From: an uncultured cyanobacterium
GTDB taxonomy: Bacteria > Cyanobacteriota > Cyanobacteriia > Cyanobacteriales > Geitlerinemataceae
DNA length: 32,327 nt
Reading direction: 5' to 3'
Assembly (NCBI GenBank): GCA_937121005.1
Contig: CAKZKB010000568.1
Span: forward strand, 1 to 32,327
Shown: piece after piece, positions 32,209-32,327 of the stretch
Position numbering within the stretch: the first letter of the stretch is position 1
How the letters are laid out: each line of letters opens with the position of its first letter
Translations under genes and position numbers: made by a program
The notes under the pieces: generated by a model
What the model was told of the DNA's origin: nothing
Databases searched by the model: none
The model's input: the letters and a program-made list of their open reading frames with translations, nothing else

Positions 32209-32327
32209 GACCTCTACGGTGGGGGGATCGAGCCACACCTAATTCAAAAACAAATGGAAATAAGCTAAAGTAAATCCCCAAGTCAGTCATCGCTAGGGCA
32301 ATGAGGCAAGCGATCGGTAAGAATGGG

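Noticed and set aside
32108..32290. 60-codon minus-strand frame at the right edge
   Set aside because: It is antisense to the shared coding-like fragment and has no recognisable features.

Overview
The window is chromosomal DNA from a cyanobacterium. The evidence is the cytochrome b6f genes petC and petA, a CyanoQ (PsbQ) lipoprotein, small cyanobacterial families (DUF3067, DUF1825), a pilB-pilT-pilC cluster, an ethylene-receptor-type kinase and very many HIP1 octamers (GCGATCGC). Composition and dispersed palindromic repeats suggest a filamentous, Oscillatoriales-like lineage, but the genus cannot be fixed from sequence alone. No tRNA, rRNA, CRISPR array or intact transposon was seen.

Layout. 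1-1.9 kb: the 5' end of rpe (minus), then a secreted S8 protease with Glu at the usual catalytic Asp position. 1.9-5.8 kb: an overlapping two-gene module on the minus strand, an N6-adenine DNA methyltransferase followed by a ComEC-type metallo-beta-lactamase hydrolase. Its 3' three quarters are AT-richer and lack exact HIP1 sites, so it looks acquired; a defence or DNA-processing role is inferred. 6-10.2 kb: housekeeping photosynthesis genes (DUF3067, petC, petA, psbQ) with an alpha/beta-hydrolase homologue lacking its nucleophile and a degenerate FmdB-like protein. 10.3-12.9 kb: a tandem pair of GerMN lipoproteins. 13.2-15.5 kb: a membrane glycosyltransferase and NanE. 15.5-20.2 kb: the type IV pilus genes pilB, pilT and pilC, closed by an intrinsic terminator, with a 12-codon ORF before pilT that imitates the pilT start. 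20.4-21.9 kb: a lipoprotein and a SAM methyltransferase whose 3' end is frameshifted. 22-28.1 kb: a giant hybrid kinase (ethylene-binding domain, six PAS, GAF, kinase, receiver) overlapping a receiver-GGDEF diguanylate cyclase. 28.1-32.3 kb: a Uma2 nuclease-like gene, gene remnants (DUF433-like, IS66-like), a class A penicillin-binding protein and DUF1825.

How the parts may work together. The ethylene-type receptor and diguanylate cyclase form an apparent signal-to-c-di-GMP pair on the same chromosomal stretch as pilus motors, a plausible control circuit for motility versus attachment. Intergenic regions carry at least four families of small repeats: a ~108 bp inverted-repeat element (two copies), a ~70 bp hairpin element (two copies in opposite orientation), heptanucleotide repeats with four units each (four copies), and a nested multi-hairpin element.
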